DNA of 63,062 nt, from the NCBI GenBank assembly GCA_012064415.1, contig SSNU01000243.1:170980-234041 (forward strand). Reading direction: 5' to 3'. A program made the translations under genes and the position numbers. The DNA is from Gyrodactylus bullatarudis (taxonomy: Eukaryota; Platyhelminthes; Monogenea; Gyrodactylidea; Gyrodactylidae). The notes below the pieces were generated by a model. The model made no database searches and was not told the origin of the DNA. It saw nothing but the letters and a program-made list of their open reading frames with translations. Below, piece by piece: positions 38,467 to 49,328 of this stretch (its first letter is position 1; every line of letters starts with the position of its first letter).

Positions 38467-41400
38467 TTTATTTTCATTCAGACCTGGAAAAAGGCTTGTT
38501 TAGATAAGATTTCTATCTTTTTACTGGTTTTGAGAATATGAATTGATTGGAGAGAATTCAGAGAAATTCTTTTGTTTATAAATATACTCCATTAGAATTT
38601 TATCTAGGAAATCATAATAGAAGCAATGTGTATCAAAGAAATAAGTCCAGCATACATTTGAACGAACCCGAATAATATTCTCATCTTCAATAATATCAAG
38701 AGTAATGATTTAAAGCCATTCATTATACAAAGAGTATTGAGTAATGCTTAAAAAGTGAGCATATTTGAGTCATATATGTATATATATATACAGATATAAA
38801 TATATATTCATGTATTATTCTTATCATGCAGATTATTTTAAATCTATTCCATTCATATATTCTACCCATAAGTAAGTATGTAAACTTTATGTACGTACAG
38901 AATTTCAAATAATAATGAATAACACGTAAACCTCTATTACTACTTCTGGTGATAGTGAATATTTCTGAGAGTGAGTGAATGAGAAAAATAGCACCTACTT
39001 CATTCCGTAGGTAGATGCAGAAATGAATTTCAGTTAGGTTGCGACGCTAGAAATTAAGATCAGGCTATCCAGAATGTAATACAGGAATTTACTGTATCAA
39101 GGTAGCATATTAGTAATTGAAATAAAAGAATCATAATATTCACGTGTGCTGTACTTCTTATAGTATTTCTTACCCTTTTTTATTGGTTTGGTATTGAATT
39201 CATAAAGAATTTTGAGTTAGTCGAAATCCATCAGGCTATACATTTATTCTTAGTCGATGCTGATGAGTCTTCTTCTCTTATTTTAGATCTGAAAGCAGAA
39301 ATTATTCTATTCTTACTACATACATGCTAAGAAATTATTTCACTGAAACTGGGTCTACTGCTTCACTAGGTGTATTACTGTAGAAGGATAATTTTTCGAA
39401 AATTTTTTATTGATCGATGAATGAGTTTGTCCAATAGTCTTGCCAAAATGTTCAAACTTTTGAATTCTAATCATACACTTTCACCACCAATAAAAAGATT
39501 GAATAATTCGGAATCGAAAAATAAATTATTACTACCCCTTACCGTTACATAAAATGGAATTATTTTCATTTGTTTGTGTGTCAAAATTAAAAAACGAACT
39601 GAATTCGTTGCTTAATATACATTTTACCATCAAATGTGTTCACAATGGGCCAATGAAATTAGAGTAATTTTCTCACCCTTTACCAAGATTGGAAACAAAT
39701 CAAAATAAAGTATAAACTGAAAATATATTGAATTTCATCTGTACTAATTCAGTAATTTGATAAATCTATCTATACGCTTAAAGTATAAATGTCTCTCTTT
39801 CGCCTTGGTTGTGTAATTTCTTAATTTACTCTCCAAAGTTTTTCTTAATGATTGTATTTTAAACAAGATTACACGTATTTTAAAAATTAGCCGAATGGCA
39901 TATGTTTTATAAACAGACTCTGGCTATAACGTTGTTCGGTTCAAAATTAAGACTCTGAAAATACTGAAATATGAGACTTTTTAAGAGCAAGAGTAAGAGA
40001 TCTCAAAAAGTTGTATGGACCGGAGCTTGAACTTAGTTGGTATTATTTTTAAATAACTTTTCTAACCAGTCTTTCGTTGATAAGTATTACTTATGTATTA
40101 AGAGTAAATTACAGGAATTCAATTTTAGCATTTACAAAATGTTTAGTCTTACAAGTTATTCAATAGTATAAGATATTTCGAGTTACGTTCGAAATTTTCT
40201 TATTCAAGAATTTTTGATCATACTTTTATTTTATAAAGGATTGAATAGTTTATACAAAAATACAGCAAGATCTTTGGTGGGAAAAAATATTGACGAAACG
40301 AAAATTAAGTAATTTTGTGCTCTATTAGAGTTAATTATGTCTCAATCAAACATTATGCCATTAGAATTCTCTCAAGGAACTGGATCAGATTCTGACTGAG
40401 GGTTAAAAATCGGAAATTAAAAGAATATACCTCTTTTGTGTATTCAGCTAAACGCTTCAAGATAAAGAACCGCAAATTTCTGACAAAATCTTACAGGCAA
40501 TTGGACAATATAAATAAAACTTGGATTCCTTCGATAGAATGAGAATATATTTTAAATTTATTAATTTCCAATGTAGAGCGGTTGCCAAGTTTTCATTCTG
40601 AACAATTTTCTCACAAAAGAAAATGAATGAAAAATTGATTTATTTCCCACTGGATTTGAGGTGAAAAGAGAGGAGGGAAATTAATTCAGAGAGACCAACA
40701 TCTATTTATCTATGTGTTTTGCACATGATTCTTAGAAAATGTTCTTTTTCACAACATATCTCTTACTAGATTTTCTCTTTTCAGTTCACATGAATTTTGT
40801 TTAGAAACTTTCTTCTCTTTCATTACCGGGGCTACTGAGTGTAATAGGATAGATTTTGGCGATCAAGAAAATACACACAAAATATTAGGATCTTTTTCAG
40901 TGAGTGAGTCATGTAAAAAAACATGTCACAACTGTATTGGGGATCGATTTAAAGATTCTGAATTTCAATATGAAAGAAGTCGTTGATAGTAGAAGCGATA
41001 TGGCATCATTAAAGCCTTTGAAAATTAGATTTCTTTCGATCAACATGTTCACTAAAAGTGCTTGACATTTGAGTACAAAGTTAAATTGGATCCATAATCA
41101 ATTTTTCGTCTGTTTGATAAGAAAGAGAAAGAAATTTCTGAACCTTTAGTTTTCTCAGTCAACATGATCAATTTGTTAGTTAGCTTATTCATTCTAATTT
41201 GTACAGATGATTGATTCTCACAGCGTCTTTTACAATTCGATTACAACTTTGAATAGTGTAATTTCTCCAACAATCTTATTATTTTAATCAACCCACTAAA
41301 GGCGTTCCTTGTAACTTTGAGTGTTACTCACATTTTCTAGCTCATTAAATTTTTGTATCGAAAATATTCAAAAAATTAAATCTAATTTGTATTCGAAATG

Positions 41401-42105
41401 TTAGGCCATTTTCTATAAAATCCATGTACAAATTAAGGTCCTTGATTAATTAGGAGGATAAAAATATTATTTATAAACTTTATCCCGTAGAGTCTTGAGA
41501 CTGATCAGTAACCTACTTCAATGAATCGAATAGAATGAAAATTTTGATTTGAAATAAAACTTTGAAAAAATAATCCTGTCTGTTAATAGGTTCAATTGAC
41601 TAGTTCTTTAGGTAACATACTAGTGAAAGAAATACCAAACTTTATTTTTCTGTATTCAAACTAGTTTTCTCGTGAATAACATAACGCTTATAACCTTTTA
41701 CAATTTCAAAAAAAGGTTCTATTTCGTGTATAATCACCAGCAAAATACTTGCATATATTTGTTTTATATGATAATGCACACGAAAATACTAAAATTACTT
41801 GTAATTGGTAGCTGTGACTCGGTATCAAGTTACATTCAAGTTTTTTCAAATATTTTCAAAAGTTAAATTATTCAAAAAATTATGTTCCAAGAACAGGGTT
41901 ATTCTAAACTTTCTACTTTGATAATTAAACAAAATATCTTTCCGTAAATTAAATTAATAAGCATGAATTTGTGTTGAGGAATACTTTTTTAAACTTTATA
42001 ATAAGATTTAACTATAGGTTATTATCAATATACTTTCAAGTAGATCCATAAATATATAACAAGAAAAAAAGCTATTCGAATAATGTATTATATTCAGAAT
42101 AATAA
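38467..42105. other. 3.6 kb spacer without recognised gene
   Basis: Contains a TA-rich simple repeat at about 38771-38809. No coding exon, RNA gene or transposon end recognised on either strand. Confidence 0.45.
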
Positions 42106-42111
42106 TTTATT
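42106..42111 (-). terminator. Poly(A) signal of MTRR
   Basis: AATAAA on the minus strand lies 19 nt beyond the MTRR stop codon, consistent with a very short 3' untranslated region. Confidence 0.55.
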
Positions 42112-42129
42112 CTACATTGTATTTGGTTT

Positions 42130-43957
42130 TTATAGCCAAAGATCTTCTATATATCTTTTATTTTTCTTCATTTGCAAAAATTCAGATTTGGCCATTTTAT
42201 CAGCCTCCTCATTGGATAATTTGGAGTTGGTCTTTAATAAATTGTTTTTTATTATTCCTTTGAGAACTTCTGATACACTCTTACTAAGACCGAGAATATC
42301 ACCACATATCTAAAAAAATTAAGTTATTTTCATTATTGTTAAATAAATCAGTTATATTAGATAAAGGCGAATAACTTACAAAAATAACTGTTTTTGGATC
42401 TGAGATTTTATCCAAAATCCATTCATAATTCGATATTAAACAGTCTTGTACATGTTTGGCACAATGAGGTAGAGGATCTGGTTGTTCATGACAACCCTTT
42501 AACCAATCAACTTCAGCTATGGTGCTCTGAGTTCGACTGAAACACAACTGAATTGTACTGAGAATATTTTTTTCCAAATAACTCTTTAGCTGAGATTCGA
42601 ACAGGAGGTTATTCTTGTAATCTCGACAACCATAGATCAGGTGAAGTTTAGGCGAAGCATTACGTTCACTTAGAATCCTGCCTTTTTCCGCCATAAATCC
42701 AAGGAATGGTGCTAATCCAGTGCCAGCTCCAATCATGACCAAATTATCAGGTTCAGTAGAAAATTGAAATTTATTCAAATTTTTACGCTTGAATATGAAG
42801 AGATATGACTCTTTCAAATTTTTTCCATCATTAAAATAACGATATATTCTGCCAGTACAAAAGCCAAGGGTTTGCGGGAACTTTTCCATTGTGTTTTTAG
42901 GAATATTCATGTTTTCTGAAGTTATGAGAGTAAATATAAATTCAAGAAGTTTTCCACCAGACTTTTCACAATTATTGATCGCTGAGTAATACCTTGGTTG
43001 ATATCTGGGCAAATTTTGCATCAGGCAAGCAATACTCGGTCTACAAGAGTCAAACATCCACAAAACATCAATAAATCTTAATCCATTTTCAACTAAACTG
43101 ACAAGATTATCATAGAACGTACTTTAAATGATTTTTACAGTGTTTTTTTAATTCATTTGCCTCCAACTCATCCACGCAATGTTCAGATAAGGCCGCTAAT
43201 AACTTTTTACTAGGAAGAGCTTTAAGGTCCAATACATATCTCAGGATATCAACAACTTTGATATTCTCTGAAATTTCCGTGAATATTTTTGAAAATTCTT
43301 GATATAAATGAGGATCAAAATCTTTCTCCTCTAGCCTTGACACTACAAAATTAACACACCATTCATCTTGAGGCACTAGTATTCCAAATGAATCTCCGGG
43401 TTTAAAATCAACTTTAAACTCTTCCAATTGAGTGGTGAATCTAAAATGACAAGTTAACCAAAATACTTAAAGATTTTATGATCCGGATCCGAATTGACAA
43501 GTTCTAATGAAGTTGGCAATGATTTGAAAATGGGAGAGTCTTGTAGGTTTAATTTGAGACTGGATATGTTGAAATTGTCTAAGGATAGATCCATCAAAGA
43601 TGTTGGATATGGTGAAAAAAATTTTTCTCTAATTTTGTAACCTAGTTTATGGAAAAAGTTATTTGGATCATCGTCTAATAACTTCAATGGAATAAAGTCG
43701 TAATTAGGTCCACAGTCAAGGATTTTGTCAGAAATAATAGTCAAATTGTCAACGTCTTTAATTGCATATAAAATATTCTGATATTCATCATGAGTTATGA
43801 CCAAAATCTTTTTGTCAGAAAGTTTGAAATGATTTAGGAAATAAATTGCATCATATGAGATATTATCAATATTATTCAGAATAAAATTTTTAATTAAATA
43901 CAAAACAACTCTCTGTAACTTGCTGTTACTCGTATAGTGTAAGAAAATAGCAGTCAT
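42130..43957 (-). CDS. MTRR: Methionine synthase reductase-like flavoprotein with degenerate FMN domain
   Basis: MTRR passes electrons from NADPH through FAD and FMN to reactivate cobalamin-dependent methionine synthase. Modelled at 568 residues from exons 43957-43467, 43440-43123, 43097-42380 and 42309-42130; the length is in frame. Residues of about 170-300 form the connecting/FAD-binding region (KPGDSFGILVPQDE). Then come the FAD motif RYYS (305-308), GFCTGR (348-353), the NADPH motif GAGTGLAPFLGF (from 393), YGCRD and ICGD (510-513). The end, KRYIEDLWL, matches the conserved KRYLQDIWS-type MTRR C-terminus, which favours MTRR over CPR or NDOR1. The N-terminal flavodoxin part is about 100 residues instead of about 150; I cannot find the usual STTGTGDPP-type FMN loop. 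The first ATG is taken at 43957. Two introns are 26 and 25 nt. It shares a 188-bp divergent promoter with SART1. Confidence 0.8.
43098..43122 (-). other. 25-nt intron in MTRR
   Basis: A GTACGT...TTGTCAG segment of 25 nt lies between the CKNHL codons and the LVENGLRFIDVLWMFDSC exon. It contains in-frame stops and shifts the frame if retained; removal joins phase 2 to phase 2. Confidence 0.75.
43441..43466 (-). other. 26-nt intron in MTRR
   Basis: A GTATTT...ATTTTAG segment of 26 nt follows DHKIF. Retention gives a stop within five codons; removal yields DHKIFKFTTQLEEF in one frame. The donor is weaker than GTAAGT. Confidence 0.7.
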
Positions 43958-44145
43958 CAATTAGATATACTTGAGACTTAGTAATATTGTCAATTATTAA
44001 TTGTCATAATTTTTTTTCGAATTTTCGTAGTTGTTAAACAAATTATTTCATCAATTTTATAGTTGTTATACTGTAATGAAAATTTAAAAATTCGGGATTA
44101 ATTTTCAGAAAACTATTTTCTCTATTTATATTATAAATTATAGTC
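43958..44145. promoter_or_regulatory. Divergent MTRR / SART1 promoter region
   Basis: Only 188 bp separate the two start codons, so both genes must start transcription here or use undetected upstream exons. TAGTTGTTA occurs twice (near 44026 and 44061), and CAATTATTAATTG is a partial palindrome near 43992. No TATA or CCAAT box stands out in this AT-rich stretch. Confidence 0.55.
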
Positions 44146-46732
44146 ATGAAAAGATCACGTGATAATCGAAGCCGTTCTAAAAGCCCAATTCAAAAAATAG
44201 AAAAATCTGTTTCCCATAATAAATCTAAAAACAGGACCTCAAGATGGTCTCCAGCAAGAGAAGATGAGCCTAAAGTAAGCAACTCGGAGTCTATTTCAAT
44301 AGAGGAAACTAAGTATGTTCTTTTTTTATAACTTTAGCAAACTTCGTGCTAAGCTTGGCCTTGCTCCCTTAAAGACTGATCCAGTTATTATTACAGAAGA
44401 ATCTTCAGCTAGTGATCGTCTTAATAGTTTTGTACATGCTCCAGCCAAAAATATCACCGAGATCAATAAGCAGAACAAAATTAAAGAAAAGTTGTCCATT
44501 CAAAAAACTAAACGAGAAGCTCTCGAAGTATTGAGTCAAGTTAAGTCAATAATCTCCTCAAATGATGTCTCGACTATGTCTTGGATCAACCAAATGAAAG
44601 AAAAGAAGAAAGAGATAGAAGAATCAAAAAGAAAAGCAAGTCGTTTTGAAGAGATGGATGAAGCATTTTTAGGAAATTCTGCTTTTCTTCAAGACTATAA
44701 TTCTACAAAAGGAAATTATTCCAGTGACGACTTACAGGGCCTAAAAATCCAGCATAAATTGGATAGATTTCAAGAAGGCCAGAGTACAATCTTAACGCTC
44801 AGAGATGCCAATGTTCTTGATGAAGATGAAAACGATATCCTTGTAAATGTCAATGCATTGGACGAAGAAAAGGCAGCAGAAAATATTAAAAACAGACGTG
44901 CTCAGAAAAAATTAGGAGGCATTTGTGCCGATGAAGACGAAGATGTCATGAATGGCTATCGAATTAAAGGAATCCTTGAAAAGTATGATTCAGAGATTGA
45001 AAAAGAGAAAAAAGACTTTATTGTAATTGGAGAACGAGGCAAATACCTTGCCCATCACGAAATGGCTATGGCCAAGCTTGAAAACGAATTGAAGAGGACT
45101 TCTCAATCTCTTGGAGAAACAAGCTTAAAAGTTGCTAACGAATATTTATCAGAGCAAGAGATTGCTGCCAAATTCAAAAAACGTAAGCGTAAAGTCAAAG
45201 TTGTCCGAAAAATTGACGAGGATCAATTCCAAGCAAAACCATCAAAGGATGTTAAAAAAGAAGACGAAGAATTTGATGAGAATGGTCTTCCAAAAAAACT
45301 GTCGAGTGTTTTTACAATCTCATCCTCTAGTCAGAGCAATAAACAGCCACCACCTAAGCCATTAGAGTCTAGCAGTGATGATGAACAAGACGATTTCAGA
45401 AATGAATTGGAAAAGACTATAAATAAGGTTAAAAATTCGCATAAAATTACAATAGAGGCCCCTGAGGAAGTTGTCACTAAATATAGTGCTCCATCGATCG
45501 AAGTAAATCAACCAAATGTAGAGTCCAAAGGAATAACATTTGATTATACTGAAGAATTTTACAAAAATATTTCTAATCGTTTAAAGGGTACGAATGAAGC
45601 CCGGCTTAATTCATCTAAAACTCGAAGTTCTCGTAGAACCAAAATAACTCAAGGCAGTGACGATGATGAGAATATTTCAGATGAAGAAGCTATGAAAATT
45701 TCAGCTAGTCAACTTTCGTCTGATGACTCAGAGCTTGATGATGGTGAAGTTAAAGATGATGAACGCAAAAATGAATCACAAAACACTGGAGAACATGTTC
45801 TAAATGACGAACCTAAAATTGGAAAGGGTTGTGTTAGCGTTCTTCAATTGGCTCGTCAAAAAGGCTACCTTGAAAAAGAAGACCCGAAAGAATCTGGAAC
45901 GGTTATTATCACATCCAAAACCTTGTCGGCTAAAAATTGTGTTGTTGAAGACAAATATGGTCACGAGGCATTTGAGGCCAAGTTTGCCAAGAGAGATAGA
46001 GCGAACGGTCCTCTCACAGAATTCAAAGACATGAAAGATTACAAGCCCAATGTTCGTCTTGAATATACTGACGAGTACGGCAGGGAAATGGACAAGAAGG
46101 AAGCTTTCCGGGTACTCAGTCACAAATTCCATGGTAGAACAAGTGGAAAGAAAAAGACTGAAAAGAAACTGAAAAAGTTGAAAGAAGAAATGGTTAGTTA
46201 ACATCAACTTAATCCTACTATTGCAAATTCATACAAAAATTTGGTAAAATAGCTCTGAGCTAAAATTTTAGGTCAGAATATCTCTTTCAACTTGAAAAAA
46301 ACAATTTTATTCTTAAAGTGTAATTCTTTATTCTCTTTCTTCCAAAGAGTAAATTCATAAAATTGTGGATATTTTTTTCAAATTTATTCTGAAATAAGCG
46401 GATTTTCAGGTGCGATTCCTACTTGTTAATTTTATAATTTTATGCTCAAGGGTTGAATTTTTAATAGGCGTATATTTATTATGAAATAAACATTTATTCA
46501 ATTCTAAACATAAAATATAATAATATACCTTTAGATCCTCAAAGGTACCATGTTATCAGACACTCCTCTCAATACAGCCGAAAAGTTGAATAAAAAGTTG
46601 GAAAGCGAAAAGGTTCCTTATGTAGTTTTGAGTGGGAAGAATGTTTTATCGTAAGTCAATAGTATTTAATTCTTCAATGAATATTTCACAATCAATTTTT
46701 TGTTCTCTTACAGAAAATCCATAATGAAATAA
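44146..46732 (+). CDS. SART1: SART1 / Snu66 tri-snRNP spliceosome protein
   Basis: SART1 (yeast Snu66) is a nuclear U4/U6.U5 tri-snRNP protein needed for spliceosome activation. Exons 44146-44312, 44338-46192, 46535-46650 and 46714-46732 total 2157 nt, 718 residues (human about 800). An Arg/Ser-rich start is followed by the HIND element (SIEETNKLRAKLGLAPL, about 50-66), which in the family binds the ubiquitin-like Hub1/UBL5. A long charged helical region (EKKKEIEESKRKASRFEEMDE) follows. The conserved C-terminus includes KPNVRLEYTDEYGREMDKKE, FRVLSHKFHGRTSGK and LSDTPLNTAEKL, then VPYVVLSGK and KSIMK. All motifs are in family order. The first intron is 25 nt and interrupts the Asn codon of the HIND motif. 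A poly(A) signal lies 27 nt past the stop. Confidence 0.95.
44313..44337 (+). other. 25-nt intron in SART1 (best-supported ultrashort intron)
   Basis: A GTATGT...ACTTTAG segment of 25 nt falls inside the highly conserved HIND motif. Removing it joins AA and C into the Asn codon of SIEETNKLRAKLGL; keeping it shifts the frame. Conserved protein sequence on both sides fixes the intron ends. Confidence 0.92.
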
Positions 46733-46758
46733 AACTATTAGATTTGTACAAAATTTTG

Positions 46759-46764
46759 AATAAA
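46759..46764 (+). terminator. Poly(A) signal of SART1
   Basis: AATAAA lies 27 nt after the SART1 stop codon, the only close canonical signal. Confidence 0.6.
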
Positions 46765-49328
46765 TTTTTTAATATTTCAAATTTTATTCTCGTTTTATTT
46801 CAATTAACGACTCAAACAAGAAGATGATGTCAATGATTTCCCATTGAAGCCTTTAAGCTGAGCATGCCCTTATTTCATACAATGACTACATGTAGCTCAA
46901 GACCAAATTTAATCAACATCTTTCTCAATTTAATTTATTTATCTGAAAAACAATCATTGCTAATTAATAGGAAAGAAATTCTATATATAATGAATAGAGT
47001 TGGTTTTTTTACTTTGCTATGGTTTGTGTTTACCTAAAAAATATTTATTAAGGAAACCCTCTTGAAGATGGCCTCTTCTAATTAATACATTACACTGATC
47101 ATTTGATTAGTTTTTATTTCCTCTCAAGTTCAGCACTTCTACACGAAACAAACTGATTGATGTCATCTGATCAATGGAATAAAGCATTCACCATGAATCT
47201 CTAGTGTAATTGGATTTAAGCATTTAGCTGACTCTGTTCACATCTAATGATGACCTATAATATATGAAATGAACTTGCTCATTAGCTTGTAAAAAGATAC
47301 CGATATTATTTCGATGACATTTAAGTGCCGTTCAATCAAATAACAGGGTTGAAATTGTCTGAAAACATAATAAATCAATATTGAAAAATGGGCAGAAGAT
47401 TGAAGGAAAGATTTTTTACATTTTCAAAAATAAGGGAGGAGGTTGAGATTTACATCCTTCCTCCATAGGCTCTGTATGTTTTTGCTGTTTTGAAGTAAGC
47501 AATCTACATGTTCTGCTGCATTAAATTATGTGTTCCTGTTGAAATATAATCTTAATTATGTGGGGTTCTATTATAAAAATGGTGGAAATAATAAAAAAAA
47601 TTGCAAAGTTTCTCTTCTAAGCACATGTCCCTTGTCGATAAATTTCTTCATTGATTCATTTACTTTTCAGTAACGAAAAGGCTGAATGAACATTAGTAAA
47701 AGCCATCCATATTTGTGCTTTAGTATGGTTAAACCTAATTTGAACACTGTAATTTTATTATTACATAATGTAATTTACATTTCATGAGATAAAATAAACA
47801 GACGAGCATAATGTAAATTTAAATGACATTATCAACTGAAAGAGTCTTTCTTCCACATTTAGTTTAAGGGAGAATCTTTCAAATTAAAGTTAAAAAGACG
47901 AGGATCCACAAGTTGAAAAGGGGATTTGAATTTCTCAAAAATGCTTGCACTAAAAAGTTTTTGTGAACAATCGATACACTTGTAGAGAGTATTCTATATA
48001 AGCATCATAAACTACATGCCTACAGTACCAGTTAACAACCTATATTATGATTTAACATCTTGTATGTGGAGAATTAATCACTTGGCCCATAATCTCTCTG
48101 CAATAAGCCACTTGAATGAATAAATGTACCATGATGAGAATGAACTTTTTTATCAAATTTCCTTAACTAGATTGCCTATTTGTGAAAACATACTTGGGTT
48201 TTGAATGATTCAAACCCATGATACAGACCCAGAGGAATTTTTTTCAAGGTAAATTGCTGAAATTATAAGTTTTGTATGATGAAGAATACGCTGATAACGA
48301 ATATGCAATATTTTATTTTAGAAGATATTGAAAAATGGCTAACCTTAAATTGTCATAACTTCTAAATAAAATATTTTAGCTTGATAAGTCATAGCTCATT
48401 CGAAAGAAAATTAGTTCTTCTTTCAGAAAAAAAATTATTTTCAGTTTCTTTCTCAAAGCAGTATTATGGCTTGAGAAAGTTACCTGTCCCAGGTACGACC
48501 CAAGGGTTAATTGAAAGAGTAGACTCTCAAGTAGCTAACGCTCAAATTAATAAAACTTTTACTGTTTTGCATAAGCTTGATGAAATAAATGTACACTTTC
48601 GAAATAAAATCTTGTATACTCTTTTAAATGCATAGACATCTGTATACAAGTCCAAAATGTATTATACATTTTGTGCATACATACAAGGTATATTGATCAT
48701 TTAAATTATTCTTCATGCAAGGTTTGTCTACACTCTAGGTTCTGCCAATGTTTGCCTGTATGATGATATTGATAATTATAATTATCATTCCCTAACCTTC
48801 CCTAATAATACAAACTCTCTTTTAATTCTATGGGCTAGTGTGAAGATGTATTCATTAAAAGGCTTTGAAGATACACCTTGACTATTCAAGGTATTAAGCA
48901 TTATCATAGAAGAATTCAGCACTGCTTATGCACAAATAGAGGCATACCGACAAAATTTGTACAAGGAATCTATTGCCAGATCTAATTGTATATAGACAGA
49001 CATTTTTTAAAAGTGATCCTAATGTGTATCTAAATAGGAAATTGTGTTTTATCATTATTCAAAAGCATATTCATTCATTGGATAGGTTATAGAAAATAAT
49101 AATATTACTGGAATTGGAATAGGATCCTCTCTAATTCTCTTTCTATCAAACAAATCAAGCAAAAGCTCAAAAGATAGATAGACAGGGGATACTTTGAGGA
49201 GGACATTTGAAACAATTGAAAACATTTTAGCTGACCAAAACTCTCCAAGGAGAAAAAAAGAATCATCTTTCAACAGTTGAAAAATAATGGATTTTTCCCA
49301 TCATACATAATTATACCATAATTAAACC
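46765..49328. other. Spacer with one orphan ORF
   Basis: No recognised gene between SART1 and the channel. The only candidate coding stretch is the 84-codon frame at 48381-48635. Confidence 0.4.
48381..48635 (+). CDS. Orphan ORF or terminal exon, unidentified
   Basis: The distal part (RKLPVPGTTQGLIERVDSQV, then ANAQINKTFTVLHKLDEINV) has balanced, protein-like composition, unlike the Phe/Ile/Lys-rich noise frames around it. An acceptor-like TTTATTTTCAG precedes it near 48443, so it could be the last exon of a gene whose other exons I cannot see, or a decayed transposon piece. No family recognised. Confidence 0.25.
   Translation: MISHSSFERKLVLLSEKKLFSVSFSKQYYGLRKLPVPGTTQGLIERVDSQVANAQINKTFTVLHKLDEINVHFRNKILYTLLNA

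Noticed and set aside
11806..39942. Shared string CGAACAACGTTATAG near 11806 and, inverted, near 39926
   Set aside because: Only about 15 bp match, and neither flank extends the similarity, so a common element end is not supported.
42130..43957. Identity as cytochrome P450 reductase or NDOR1
   Set aside because: The connecting region, the YGCRD context and the KRYIEDLWL terminus fit MTRR better, and no N-terminal membrane anchor or intact flavodoxin domain is present.
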